This document shows positions 1 to 11,311 of a DNA stretch of 64,000 nt, piece by piece. Position 1 is the stretch's first letter; every line of letters begins with the position of its first letter. Under the pieces are notes generated by a model. That model had not been told where the DNA came from. It saw nothing but the letters and a program-made list of their open reading frames with translations, and did no database searches. The stretch covers positions 1 to 64,000 of the forward strand of contig CAWZYM010000036.1 of assembly GCA_963966185.1 (NCBI GenBank), in the 5' to 3' direction. Both the position numbers and the translations under genes were made by a program. Source of the stretch: Rhabditoides inermis. Its lineage: Eukaryota > Nematoda > Chromadorea > Rhabditida > Rhabditidae.

Positions 1-704
1 GATCTCAGCTGATTAGCCAACATCAGCCGGCCAAAGGAGAGAGAAAGAGGCACACTCGCAAACAGAGCAACAGTCCAAACGGACTATAACAGGGCAATAG
101 CAAGTGAAGAAAACAACGTAGCAATCATATAGCGAATAGATCACGTGCTTAAAAAGCGGACAACGAAGCATTACCTACCGCAAATCTATACTGGTTGGCG
201 CAGAAAGGGAGCGACAAAATGGGGGATAGCTGCCGGAAAGCGGGAATGAGGGCGGGTGACACCGAATACTGCAAACTGCGCGAATATCGAGTTACACAAT
301 CATGGGTCAGTCGGGCCCGTTATGGAAGACGAGGAGAGACTAGGATGGAAGGGACAAGAGCATGCAAGAGCATAATGCCTGCTCGGGAATGCTCGTCCCA
401 CGCACTCTCTCACTCTCGATACACACAACGCACTTGGCTGAGTCATCCCCCTCACTCGCCCGGCGGAAACGATTCACTCAGCACATAGCATATTATCAAC
501 AAGCAAAGCAACGAAAGAAAATGTATAATACTCACACTTCCGTCCATCGTGAACAGAGATGGGCGGTCGGTTGTTGGATAAGTCCTTGCTGAGACGGTTT
601 ATCATAGCCGCCACATTGCCTGCGCGCACTTCGGCCTCAAACCAACAGTGTACAATTGAGCGACTGGAGTAAGTTAGTACCTGTGCAGTAGTCACGGCCG
701 CCAT
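1..704 (-). CDS. Possible first coding exon of a leftward gene (partial)
   Basis: On the minus strand an ATG at 704 opens a reading frame (begins MAAVTTAQVLTYSSRS) that runs through W-, C- and R-containing, non-repetitive sequence to a good donor (GTGAGTATT) near 541. If real, this is the 5' coding exon of a gene whose remainder lies to the left, beyond the window or in bases 1-540, where I could not recognise a second exon. I do not recognise the protein. A GTACTA donor-like site also lies just after the first eight codons. The claim rests only on frame and donor quality, so it could be a chance open frame. Confidence 0.25.
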
Positions 705-1109
705 ATATGTGGATTAGTGTGTTCGACGGAGAGTCGAATCAGTGAATATAATCAATAATAAGTAGAAGTAGCAATACAATCGCCCGTCTTCACAAATCGT
801 CACAGCATACAAAATTACGCCCTGAAAGTGAAGATGGTATCAATAGTGATTTAATCGAATAAGACACGCAAACAATGTCACGAGATACAAACAGTAGTCG
901 CAATCGTCTGTTGGACGAATCTAGGAGAATAGAACACCTGTCGTTCAAGTAATGGAACACCGCTCGACGAAAACGCCAAGAACAGCTACATCCGAAACAA
1001 GCAATCGTCCTTCCCCCTTTCCTCCTCCCTCGCAGCGTCTCATTCAATTCTCAAATGTCAGAGCGCTTTTTCGGGTTCTCGCCATGCAAACCGTCTCCCT
1101 CTGTTGTGA

Positions 1110-1112
<3 letters not shown>

Positions 1113-1157
<45 letters not shown>
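1113..1157. repeat. (GA)n microsatellite
   Basis: Uninterrupted GA dinucleotides of about 22 units. The tract creates spurious open frames on both strands (Arg-Glu and Leu-Ser runs). Confidence 0.95.
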
Positions 1158-1161
<4 letters not shown>

Positions 1162-1948
1162 ACAAGGGAGCAGCGCAACACACAAACCACCCGACTCCCT
1201 TCTTTCAAGTACCCACCGCAGGGACCCGAGGACGAAGCGCAACCAACATCCACAACAACAAATAACAACAAGAGGAGAAGGAAGAGGCGCGGCTAGGGAC
1301 GAGGGAGACACGCACGTTGCTAGGCGCAGCCGTCACATGCCCCCCTTCCCCCGCACCCTCTTCCCTGCTGCCCAGCATGCAGTGTCCAATCGAAAGCTAT
1401 TAGAGAGATTAGCCAACCGACAGACGACCTTAGAATTCGAAAGTCACACAAACAATATTCGATTCGCATTCACCCCGTACACCTAGAGAGTACTCACGGC
1501 ATACCGGAAAGACGACTTCCGAGAGGGATAGAATGCAAATCCAAGAGGGCAACAGCTGGGCATAGATGAAATGACTGCCGGGGGCTGATTCACTTTATGG
1601 GGCGGGAGCAAGCGAGATAAAGAAGAAGAAGGGAAAGAATAAAAAGAGAAGAGAGAATGACTGGATAGATATGGAGCCATCAGTCAGCCCAGCCACTGCT
1701 GACAAGTTGCATTGTCAGCCATCATAGCCTGCATACAGACGCGGAAACACATGCATGACGACGTATCATATTTCACAATCTAATATTCACGATAGTCTAT
1801 AACGGATTTCACTATACAATCGACCATATTATGGTTGCAACTTGCAACATTAGTGGGCAGTGAACATTGAAAAGCCGGGTGAGTCATTCGTATTGCGTGC
1901 GATGGGACTATGGTCATTTGTGAAATGCGCCCGCCCAAATGACGGGAC

Positions 1949-1951
<3 letters not shown>

Positions 1952-1994
<43 letters not shown>
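1952..1994. repeat. (GA)n microsatellite
   Basis: A second near-perfect GA tract in the gene-free left part of the window, about 800 bp from the first and in the same orientation. Confidence 0.95.
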
Positions 1995-1997
<3 letters not shown>

Positions 1998-4735
1998 AGA
2001 GAGCAGTGAGAAGAAAGAGGGTATATCCCTCGGGCTGGTCCCTTACCCTCCTTCCTCCTCTCAAATCCACTCCACTCTCCACTACAGCCAAAACAGACCG
2101 TCTTGTGATATCCCACTCTATAAAAAGACATGTAGAATAACATGACAAACGCATGCTAGCAAAGCCTACATGGAGGCGAGGAGATGGGTGCGCAATGACC
2201 TGGATCTAACGAGCCGCACACCCGAAACTACAACAATCGCATCGCATCGCGCACCGGGTGAGAGGGGGGGAGACCATACATGATCAGGGGTGACACAATT
2301 ATATGCAGTCAGTCCCCCTATCCTCTCACTCCCGCTCGCATAATAGTGACGAGTGCGCAGTCAGAGAAAGCGAAACTAGAGATCCAGACCAGTTCAGAGT
2401 TGCGACACGATTCATTCACAAGGCAGATCGAGATCGAACGAGAGAAGACCAATGGTTTATACCCAGAAACAGAACGAAGCCAGGAGAGCACAAAGCACAT
2501 ACACCGATCTATATGTAAATTGAACCGTTGGTGAAAGGTGTGCAAACAGGGATAGGCGAGCGAGAAGGGAGGGGAAAGGAGAGACAGACTGCGAGGGAGT
2601 GACGATCGCGCAAGAGAACACACAAGGTGGAGGAGAGGAGAGGTGGAGAGGATGAGTGCACGCTGCAATCACACAGCAACCACTAATCACGCATCACCAA
2701 CTTTTTCAAAACTTGTCATATTTATCGTTGAAATTTATTACCAATAGACATAATTAACTATGTACGTAATTTCTAGAAGCACATACTCATCCTCAATTGA
2801 ACATAAGTTGACTGAGCTAATACGACGTATCGCTTGAGAGGAGAGCAATCAATCCCCACAATCCAGCCAGTGCGAAACGGAACCCTCAATACCGCATACA
2901 GACCACATGATTTCGCACCGATCGATGCCTGATATGCATAACCGATAACACGTAATACCCAACATGAAGAGGAGACCAATCCGAGCTGTCAAAAACGATG
3001 CATCAACGCGCTAGTGATACGATATCACGCTACTGATATCACACAGCCGCCACTCCCCTAATCGAGCTGGTGAAACAAAAAGGATGGCATGAGAAACCCA
3101 TACAGAACACGGGGAAAACTGTGATCGAATGGATAGTAGAGTGGCGGGTTGAGAACACCGTCCACCGTGTCTGCGCTCACTGTCCAAATACAATTCAAAA
3201 CTCGATTGTCTGCCGGCCGAGCAGGCACAGGCGAGCCGACCGACGACGCAAATAAACCCTCTATTCTCACTCTCATATCGGGTGCACATCACACGAATCG
3301 ATAGATCACAACGCGACAACGTCGAAAACACACATGGACATATGGAGAGGCGCGAAAGGGAAAGAGAAGACAAGAGGGACCTCGCCTCGACTCTCAACCC
3401 GCGCGGCATAGAGGCGAAGGAGGGCAAAAAGACGAGAGAAGAAGAGGGCAATGCAAGAGACACACAGCACACGCCAATCATCCCCCGCTTCCATTACTCA
3501 CACCACCCAAAAAACCATCCCCGACCCACCTAGACGAGAGAAGAAACCATCTGTCACCGCCACAGCGACATGCGGACTGCGGACAGGAAAGACATACTCT
3601 CTGTACTCCCTCCCCTCTCTCTCCTCTCTTACTCCCACTGCACTCCCATTACTTACTCACGAGATCGGAGACCAATCCGAGTCAATCACCCGGCTCTGCA
3701 AACCGACTACAATCAATGCGTATACTGCGCAGTAATCCATATCCAGTCAATGACGGCGAGATTGTTTCGATATGGCCCCGCCACGCATAATCCCATATGA
3801 ATGCGCGAGACGCGATGCGAACGCATCGGAGAGAGGGGAGAGAGAGGGAGAGAAGAGAGAACGGCTCTCCCCCGAATATCGCTGCGCCATAAACAGCAGT
3901 ATAGCTGCGCTGTCATGCATAGATTGCACCGCCTGTGATGAATGTTCATATCGGGAGGTCCACAACGGAAGCAACCGAAAGACAACAAAAATTGATACAA
4001 CAAATCATGATGAGTGATTTCGGAATGTAGTTTCGGAAAAGGAACTAGGTGAGATTTTAGAAAAGGAATGAGAAGTGATTTTGGAATTCTCCATAAATGT
4101 GAACCAACCTCACCTATAACAAACGTAAACTAAAGCAACTTAGGTAAACATAGAATGCGTTCAAACCAGGAATAGAATCACGCGTTATGACTCAAATGCA
4201 GTCAATTTCGTAACCGGTTCAGTGCACTTCTACTCCACAAATAAGGAAGAGAACAGAGAAAATGGGGAGAACGAGAAATTGGAGCTGAAGGTTAAAACGT
4301 TCCCATGTCGCATAAGCATCGACCAATCGACAAAGTGGGGTAGGGAGGGATAGTTAACACGAGGTTCGCATGCGTGTTAACAGTTAATAGCAAGAACGGG
4401 AAAGGAAATCAAAATGACACTCAGGTATCTCAACGACATGTTACGTCTCACCTCACTTCATTCCACACACACAACACTTTTCCATAAAATATTTTATAAC
4501 AAGCATTTCAAAACAGGGACAACAAAAAGAAAGAGACCGGAGAACGCGGTTGAAGCTGAATGAGATTGGAACATGTGTGCAAAATTCGACTAAACATCAG
4601 ACAACGATTCTCAGTTGAGAGAAGGCAGGGTCAATCTGAAACAAATGATACTTTATTCAAAAGTGTAATATAAAAAAAAACATTAGTTTTACCTGTATGT
4701 TGTGTGTGATGGGATGGGAGGTGAGCTGTGTCTAT

Positions 4736-7700
4736 CTATGCCTTTCCTCCGGCACGGGCCTTGACTCCATGGTTGTGGATGTGAGCGAGGTTCACCTCAG
4801 TAGTCGTGATTTGATCCTTCATGAACGCCAACTCGTTATCCAGCTCACTCACAACCTGAAATGCAACCACGTATTTTACCAGCTATTTTTTCCGGGCTTT
4901 TCTAACACTAATTAAAGGTAGTGTACCCTCTGATTCTGGTTATGAAACAAATCACGACAGCATATCGACGAATTTTTTGAATGTTTTGCCACAATAGAGC
5001 TTTTCAATTCATAATAAATATTTTAAAAATGCATTTCAACTTTTGAGTGAAAAATGCGAACCAAGATTCAGATTGGTTCTCGGCCTTCACAGGCCATTTG
5101 TAAACTACGATAATACGATATTGTAAATTGCGATACTGCGATACTCACTAATACGATACTGCGATATTATGACAATGTTGTGAATTCAATCCTCCCGCAA
5201 ACTTTCGAGATTGTGGTGAGATATTGGATTGCCATTTGATTCATGTGTGTTTCAATCAGTTTTTCATGAATCGATAGTATATTAATACGCAGTGTCGTGT
5301 ATCGCAATATCGCAATTTACAGTATCGCAGTATCGTAGTTTACAAATTGCCGCTTTCAAAAGTGCATAACTTGCCTCTGCTACACTACTCTGCTGCTAAG
5401 AAAGCCTAGTTCTATAATGTTGTCTTTGTATTTTTCTTATTCTTCTTCTTTTCTCCGCGGTTTGCGGTCGGGTCTTCATTTTACCCCATCGCCGCCGAAT
5501 GATCGGTCATCGACAAGAATCCTTCCCGAGTAACCAGTGAGGCGGCGGGAAGTACCCTCGTGTAGAAGCAGCTATGGCGCGAGGAGATACCAATTGGCAT
5601 GAAAGTAAAGGAAATCTCGGAGCTCTACACGTCAAGAATGGTACTCTAATGGCCCAGGAATGATTAGCGATCATGTTCAAGTATCGTCTTCTCGCCACTA
5701 ACCTCGTCAGTCTTCCTGTCTTTCCCCGGCATTAGATGCATCTAGCATCTTAGGTACTACTATATGCTTCATATCATCGTGAATATGTTGTCATATTCAG
5801 ATATAACGATTTCGGATAAACGATTGATTGATTGTCTTTTTATATTTCAGATAATAATAAGTGAAATAATAGACAAAAACTCAAAGCATTCGAGCAAACA
5901 GCTGACATTGAAATATCGCCGCTAAACGCCACAACCTCATAGTCTGAGATAAAAGATGTAAGACACAACAATAGGCGCTTTCGGTGAGAGATTCAATAAA
6001 TAATTTGTATCGTCTTTAAAGTGATTATTATTGAACGAAATATGCATCAATCATCATAAGTTGTTGCGGATAAGCGGATATAATAATTGATGTTTGAATT
6101 ATGATCTTTCACATAATGCCGGAAATATTAAATTATGAATATCAATTGATAAATATAAATATTCTGTACCTGGCTGATCTTGTTGGAGTTCTTCTCCATG
6201 AATTCCTTAGCTTTTTCCAGCTCGAACTCCACCATCACATTGGCACCCAGCCAGATGCACACCTGCAACACACAACAACCTACACAACCTGCCCCATTAC
6301 ACAGCGTATACGGTATCCCCCTTCCTCGTTCACGGTACGACAGTCATCTAGTAGTAATTATTGACAAAATTTCATCGCGTTTAGCGCTATCGATCAGAAT
6401 GATAGATTGTCATTGACAGCGCGAATCGATCATCTGGCGGCCTGATTTAGAAAAAAAAAGGATATTCGCAATCCAAAATGAACCATAATTGTCTTCTAGT
6501 GTGCATCGATGTCGATAGTACTCGCGTAACAGTGGTTTCTAGGATTTCTGCTTCTCTTATTTCAGAATTTCGCTTCTGTAATAATGGAATCGCTACCATG
6601 ATTTTCAGTCATTTTTTCAGTCACGAGAAAGCTTGAAAACTGTAAACTCCCTTCAGGAAAAAAACTTCAGAACAGTTCCTAGATTTTGAGGGGTCGATAG
6701 TCTTTAGAGAATTCTTTTTCACATTGCAATTTATTTCGTTTAAACCATGCCGGGCAAGACACCCTAATGGCGCTTAATTTGCAAAACGCTCGCTCGTAAA
6801 ACCGACGACAATTCGCGTACAGTTAAAATTGTAGTGTGGCTCACCTTGCTAGGGTCGTTTACGACTGCCTTCGTGTACACTTCCTCTGCAAGCAGATACG
6901 TCGTCTCAATCTTCTCATTCTTGTCCTAAAATACAACAAATAACCTCTGATATGGATAATGGAACAAAAGTGATATGAAATATGATATTGGAACTGACAT
7001 GGTATATGGAACCATTTGCCCGCATATTTGCTTTGCGTCATCACTCACCCTCTTCTCGATGAGCACATTGATCATCTTGAGACTCGCCTCGAACTCCGGA
7101 AGCTTCTCTGACATCCTAATAACCCACGTTAATATCAGAAATGTAAATTTCTTAAACATGGCTTATACTTACTTGATCTTCTGCTGGATCATGTCCTGCT
7201 CGACGTACTTGTACTTCTTGTAGCTCTCCTCCATCCTCTTGACTCCCTCCTCCGCGCTGATGTCACCCTCACGCTTCAGAAACGCCGCCACATCCTCCTA
7301 CAATAGTCATAATAATGCATTTACCATATTCACCGTTCACCCCCTCCCCTACTTCGAATAAGACGCTATACGGAAACCATAAACCACTCGACCTCATGCT
7401 TTCGAACTCTCTCATCTCAGCCCTCAATCGTACCATCTCGGAATAGCTGTACATTCTTGTGCATCCGTCCAATAACAAGGCATTCAGTCCGAATTCCATC
7501 CTGTCATTTCCACTAGTACTTATCATATCTCTTGGAGTGGGTGGCAGATACATAGTCGTGGAAATGCCAAGCCGTCATTAGATGACATTCCGCTACACCT
7601 TTAAAAAACCTATACACTATCAAAATGCAGTATAAATACAAGACACAAATATGACTTCTCAGTAGTGTGAGTAGCTAGGAGAATGCCAGTAGGGGTCGTC

Positions 7701-8744
7701 ATGAAACATTACCAATCACAGTATCATACAAAAAGTAAAGTAAACAAGGGTAAAATTTCCGAATTTATGCAAAATTTTAATTGAATTTACAGAGATGCAA
7801 CTCATTCCGCCATATATTGAGCGAAAGAGAGAGCCGGTAGGCGTTTCTCCGAGTATGTTTGAAAACACATTCAAATATGTACGTATATTTCTGTCGGCCC
7901 CCCGTTTGGCGCACCCCGACCGGTCGACCTCGGTCTACGCCGCGCAATTCCCTCGCCGCCAGCCCGCATCCGCATCCCGAATATGCTAATTTCCCCTCTC
8001 CTCTCCCCCCGCCTCGAATCGATGCCTGCCGCAGAGGACATCAGCCACAGACAGCCTCCCCCTCTACGCGATACGCCCGCCACGCGATACGCAGCAGCGA
8101 GATACGAGCGATACATCGCGCGATCGCAAGAGGAGCAGACAGATAAGGGGCGAGAGAGCGCGGTAGACAGGGAGGGTGCAGCGTGCACGGCGACTCTTGG
8201 CCGAGCGGGCGCCCGTATCGCTAAGAAGAGGGCAGACACCGGCCCGGCTTGTGCAACCCTGTCTGCGAATTCGATCCCGGTCAGGCGGAAAGGAGAGAGA
8301 AAACCCCTCTTGTCTTCGTTTCTCCAGAGACAGAGCTTACTCATCCACTCACTTTCCATCTCATCACATCACATCACTCACCGCTCACTCGTCCGAATAA
8401 GCACACATGCTTATATTTGTCCTTGTGCTCGTCTCTCCTGCGGGAGTGACCCCATTGACCCCTCCTTCCATCTAACCGCCCATTCGCTCCTCCTATTTCT
8501 AGACGACTAACAAATCGACAAAGCCTGTCTGTCAGTCACCGCCAAGCACACACCACCGCTATATAAACAACCCACCACAGCAACGGCCACCGTTCCGCAC
8601 ATTTACCACACAGTAATCAAATACAGTATTCTAAAACCGTTCGCGCAAGCAAACACTTCCACCCGCCTGTCGCCTACTATTTTTCTCACCCACCACAACA
8701 TCCATCTTGGGGATTCCGCGGTTCGAAACGAGCTCCTCGACCAT
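4736..8744 (-). CDS. VBP1: Prefoldin subunit 3 (VBP1)
   Basis: This is a subunit of the hexameric cytosolic prefoldin chaperone, which delivers unfolded actin and tubulin to the CCT chaperonin. Six exons splice to 537 bp (178 aa plus stop): 8694-8744, 7173-7297, 7049-7115, 6845-6925, 6170-6262 and 4736-4855; all frames and GT-AG sites agree. Diagnostic segments are IPKMDVVEDVAAFL near the start, YKKYKYVEQDM, the VCIWLGANVMVEFELEKA beta-hairpin core, and FMKDQITTTEVNLAHIHN followed by a basic tail. Human VBP1 is 197 aa, so the protein is full length. N- and C-terminal coiled coils flank the hairpins as in the family. TTGTAG lies 10 nt before the ATG and is a likely trans-splice acceptor. Introns 1 (about 1.4 kb) and 5 (about 1.3 kb) are unusually long for this window; intron 5 holds a foldback element. 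Confidence 0.95.
5093..5352. mobile_element. Foldback/MITE-like inverted repeat in prefoldin intron 5
   Basis: The left arm (GCCATTTGTAAACTACGATA...) is matched by the reverse complement of the right end (GGCAATTTGTAAACTACGATA...). Both arms contain short internal repeats of a GCGATACT / TACGATA type. The arms are imperfect and the interior has no coding capacity. The element lies wholly within a prefoldin intron and does not disturb splice sites. Family and target-site duplication are not clear to me. Confidence 0.65.
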
Positions 8745-9360
8745 TTTGTTCACTACAAGTATTCAACATTCAGCATCAAAGAAAAGGAGAAACACCACAG
8801 ATATCAAAAAAGTATCAAAACTTCTCAGAGCATCATCCACCACACGTTTCGACAATAGCATAAATGATTTATACTTGCTTTGCAATCGAGCGAAACGAAC
8901 CAAGACAACATCCAGAAAAGGAGACAACAACAATATAAAATCTTGCTTGAAATGATACATAAATATTCTATGGAGAAGTAGAGTTGCTCTGGAACGCGAC
9001 ATGTACACGGCACAGTGAATGAGAGGAGAGACAGGCAGCAGGCACACGGGAGCGACGCCCCACAGGAAGACGCGCACTGTGAGAAGAGGAGAAGAGGGGA
9101 AGGAAGAGTGAACAAGCACAAGGGCCGGCCGACAGACGCGGTCGAGCGGCCCGCACAACGCTACCACACAGTACACACACCACAGTACGAGCAACGAGCA
9201 CGAAAGAGTGAACAACATAGAACTCTCGGAACAAGCGAACAACAAGAAAAAATGCCCTCTTAAGGGAGCATGTGTGATGATTAGACGACCCGATGGGGTG
9301 GCGACTCAATTGCATAACCTAGAAGGAAGGGGTGGTGGATAGTTGATGACTAGTGGCTGG

Positions 9361-11311
9361 CTAGTCGACGATCTTGGCGCGGTCCGCGTCGACACGGCAC
9401 ACTGGGCACTTCTTGTTGTATCCCAGCCATCTGTCGATGCAGTCCGCATGGAAGTGGTGCGTGCAGTGCAGCTCTCGCACCCTCTCGCCCGTCTCCAGCT
9501 CGCACAGACACACAGTGCACTTCTCTATCTCGCTCTCGGGCAACAGCGGGTCCTTGACGTACTCCATCACCTGGCTGTTCTTCTCGATCTCGGCCGCACT
9601 CGCGCCGATCGGCTGCGGCTCCGAAGGAGGAGCGGCCGCGGCGGCTGCGGCAGCGAACACGTGGTGTCTCTCGAGCGAGGCGAGCGCATTCCTCTCAAGC
9701 ACCTCTGCCGGCACCAGGTTCACCAGCATGTTCAGCTCGATGGTGCGTCCGTTGTTCTGCATTGAGAGCGGGAAAGAGCGGGGCACGACAAACAGATGCG
9801 GAAGACCTCCCGCGGCAGCACGCAGCGCCATCTGACGCTGAGCCGCCTGCGCCAGAGCCACCTGCAACTGCAACACATTGAAAACCATATACTCATACAA
9901 CTATATAAGTAAATGTTACTCACAGTACTCTGCGCATCCATCATTTGTGATTGCCAGTAAGCATCGTTGAATGAGCGGATACGGGCAGCCTAAAACGAGA
10001 GAGTGAGGAGATGAATGAGGTTCGTGGTGAGGGTGAGGGTGAGGCTGAAGTGTCTCGGTGACTCACACTCATCTGTGCCAGCATATCGGATGCATTGGCA
10101 GGCGGGAGTACGGCAACGGGAGGCTGCGCTGCGAGAGGAGGCGGCGGCGGAGGCGCGCGGTAGTAGCCCGTCACCGTCTGCGTGCCCTGCTGTTGTTGCG
10201 GCTGAGGCAGCGAAGCCGACACGCCAATCTTAAAGCAACACAGTTAATGACAATAAATGATAACATATTGTGTCATAATGGATAACAAATAAAACAAAAA
10301 AGTCCCACCTGTTCTTGGGGAGTGTTGGTGGGGAGAGGGTGGGGTTGCTGAGGAGGGACGACGCGATAGTGTGCGTGTTGATGGCAATGCTGCGGGGGGA
10401 GGGCAAGACCGACGGCCGCCGCGGCGACGGCATGGGGACAGAGCGAGCACTGGCACGGCGGGTGCACAGCCTGCATCCCCATGCACGCCGCACACTGCTG
10501 GCCTCCGGTCAACAGCGCGCCGCATGCACAAAGCGTAGACTGCGAAGTAGAGGGGGCAGCCTCGGCGAGTAGTTGTTCCCGCGAGCCGGCAGACGCCACT
10601 CGCCGCAGTTTGGGCGCTCGCTCCCGCTCTCCCGTCGACCCCGCAACAGGCCGCTTCATACGCATAGTCACCGAGCGCATCGAGGGCATGAGTGTGGGAG
10701 GGAGGGACGAGGTTTGCACTGCCTGGCTGATCTGCTCGGCCACCGCGATGGCGGCCGCGTTAGGATTGGCGCCTTGCTGCTGTACTTGCTCGGTACGCTG
10801 TCTCTGATGTTCTTGTTGCTGGAGTCGCATGCGGGCACGTTCTTGATCGACGAGCAACTGGCTCGCCGAGAACTGACCAACCGGCAGGGTCGCACTGAAA
10901 TATACGCAGTTCGCATGACGATGGTCGGAGGAGAAAGAACAAGTGGATGTTACCTGGCATGATTGGATGAGGACGGCATGGGCGCTTGGTAGATGAGTGG
11001 TGTGCTTGTCGCGTGCATCGGACACGGCACCTGAGGAGACGCATACAAACACGTCTGACACACCGGAACCTAAATTCACACAATGAATATGCAAACTCGT
11101 GAAGAGTCAAAAATGTGTACAAATATATGATACTCACCATCTGGCAGGTAGACATGGAGGGATGAGGGTGGGCGTGGGCGTGTGCGTAGGGGTGGTATAC
11201 GACATCGAGAGGCACGGCGGCAGCCGGGGGCACGATGGCAGCTATGTGCGCAGACGCGGGGGGCGTCCCCGTCGCCGCTGCCACCGACGAGCCTGCGACC
11301 GGCACATTCAT
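9361..11311 (-). CDS. RING-H2 E3 ubiquitin ligase (Arkadia or RNF38/44 type)
   Basis: A predicted ubiquitin ligase of roughly 520 aa. The C-terminal exon (9361 to about 9870) has a complete RING-H2 finger: C-x2-C (CTVC), HFHADC, and a final CPVC, closing in [15 protein letters not shown]. The preceding sequence is disordered, rich in His, Pro, Ala and Gln. A His repeat (HAHAHPHP) lies near the N terminus. Two extra cysteine clusters lie upstream ([18 protein letters not shown], and a C-x-C...C-x2-C run near 10480-10560). Exons read in order from about 11133-11311, 10960-11070, 10310-10895, 10070-10230, 9923-9990 and 9361-9870. NKKCP(V/I)CRVD resembles Arkadia/RNF165, whereas the His/Cys-rich front recalls RNF38/RNF44; I cannot decide between them. 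TTACAG immediately precedes the ATG, consistent with trans-splicing or a non-coding first exon upstream. Confidence 0.85.

Larger units (their letters stand above)
705..4735. other. Gene-free stretch with GA microsatellites
   Basis: I see no supported gene in these 4 kb. Open frames here are short and mostly driven by GA/CT repeats. Contents are two long (GA)n tracts (about 1113-1157 and 1952-1994), many purine-rich patches, and a perfect 9-bp hairpin GTTAACACG...CGTGTTAAC at 4353-4381. The region lies between the possible left-edge gene (5' end) and the 3' end of prefoldin 3. Part of it near 4.4-4.7 kb is probably prefoldin 3' UTR. Confidence 0.5.

Noticed and set aside
1044..1486. Open frames of Arg-Glu or Leu-Ser runs on both strands
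   Set aside because: They are translations of the (GA)n tract; no splice-consistent neighbours and no composition typical of coding exons.
7269..7553. Minus-strand 94-codon open frame inside prefoldin intron 1
   Set aside because: The first part is prefoldin exon 2 out of frame. The rest has no recognisable domain and is not needed for the well-matched prefoldin splice form.
7871..8510. GC-rich overlapping frames on both strands within prefoldin intron 1
   Set aside because: Long frames in several phases at once reflect GC-rich composition; no domain or splice partner found. It may be a regulatory island.
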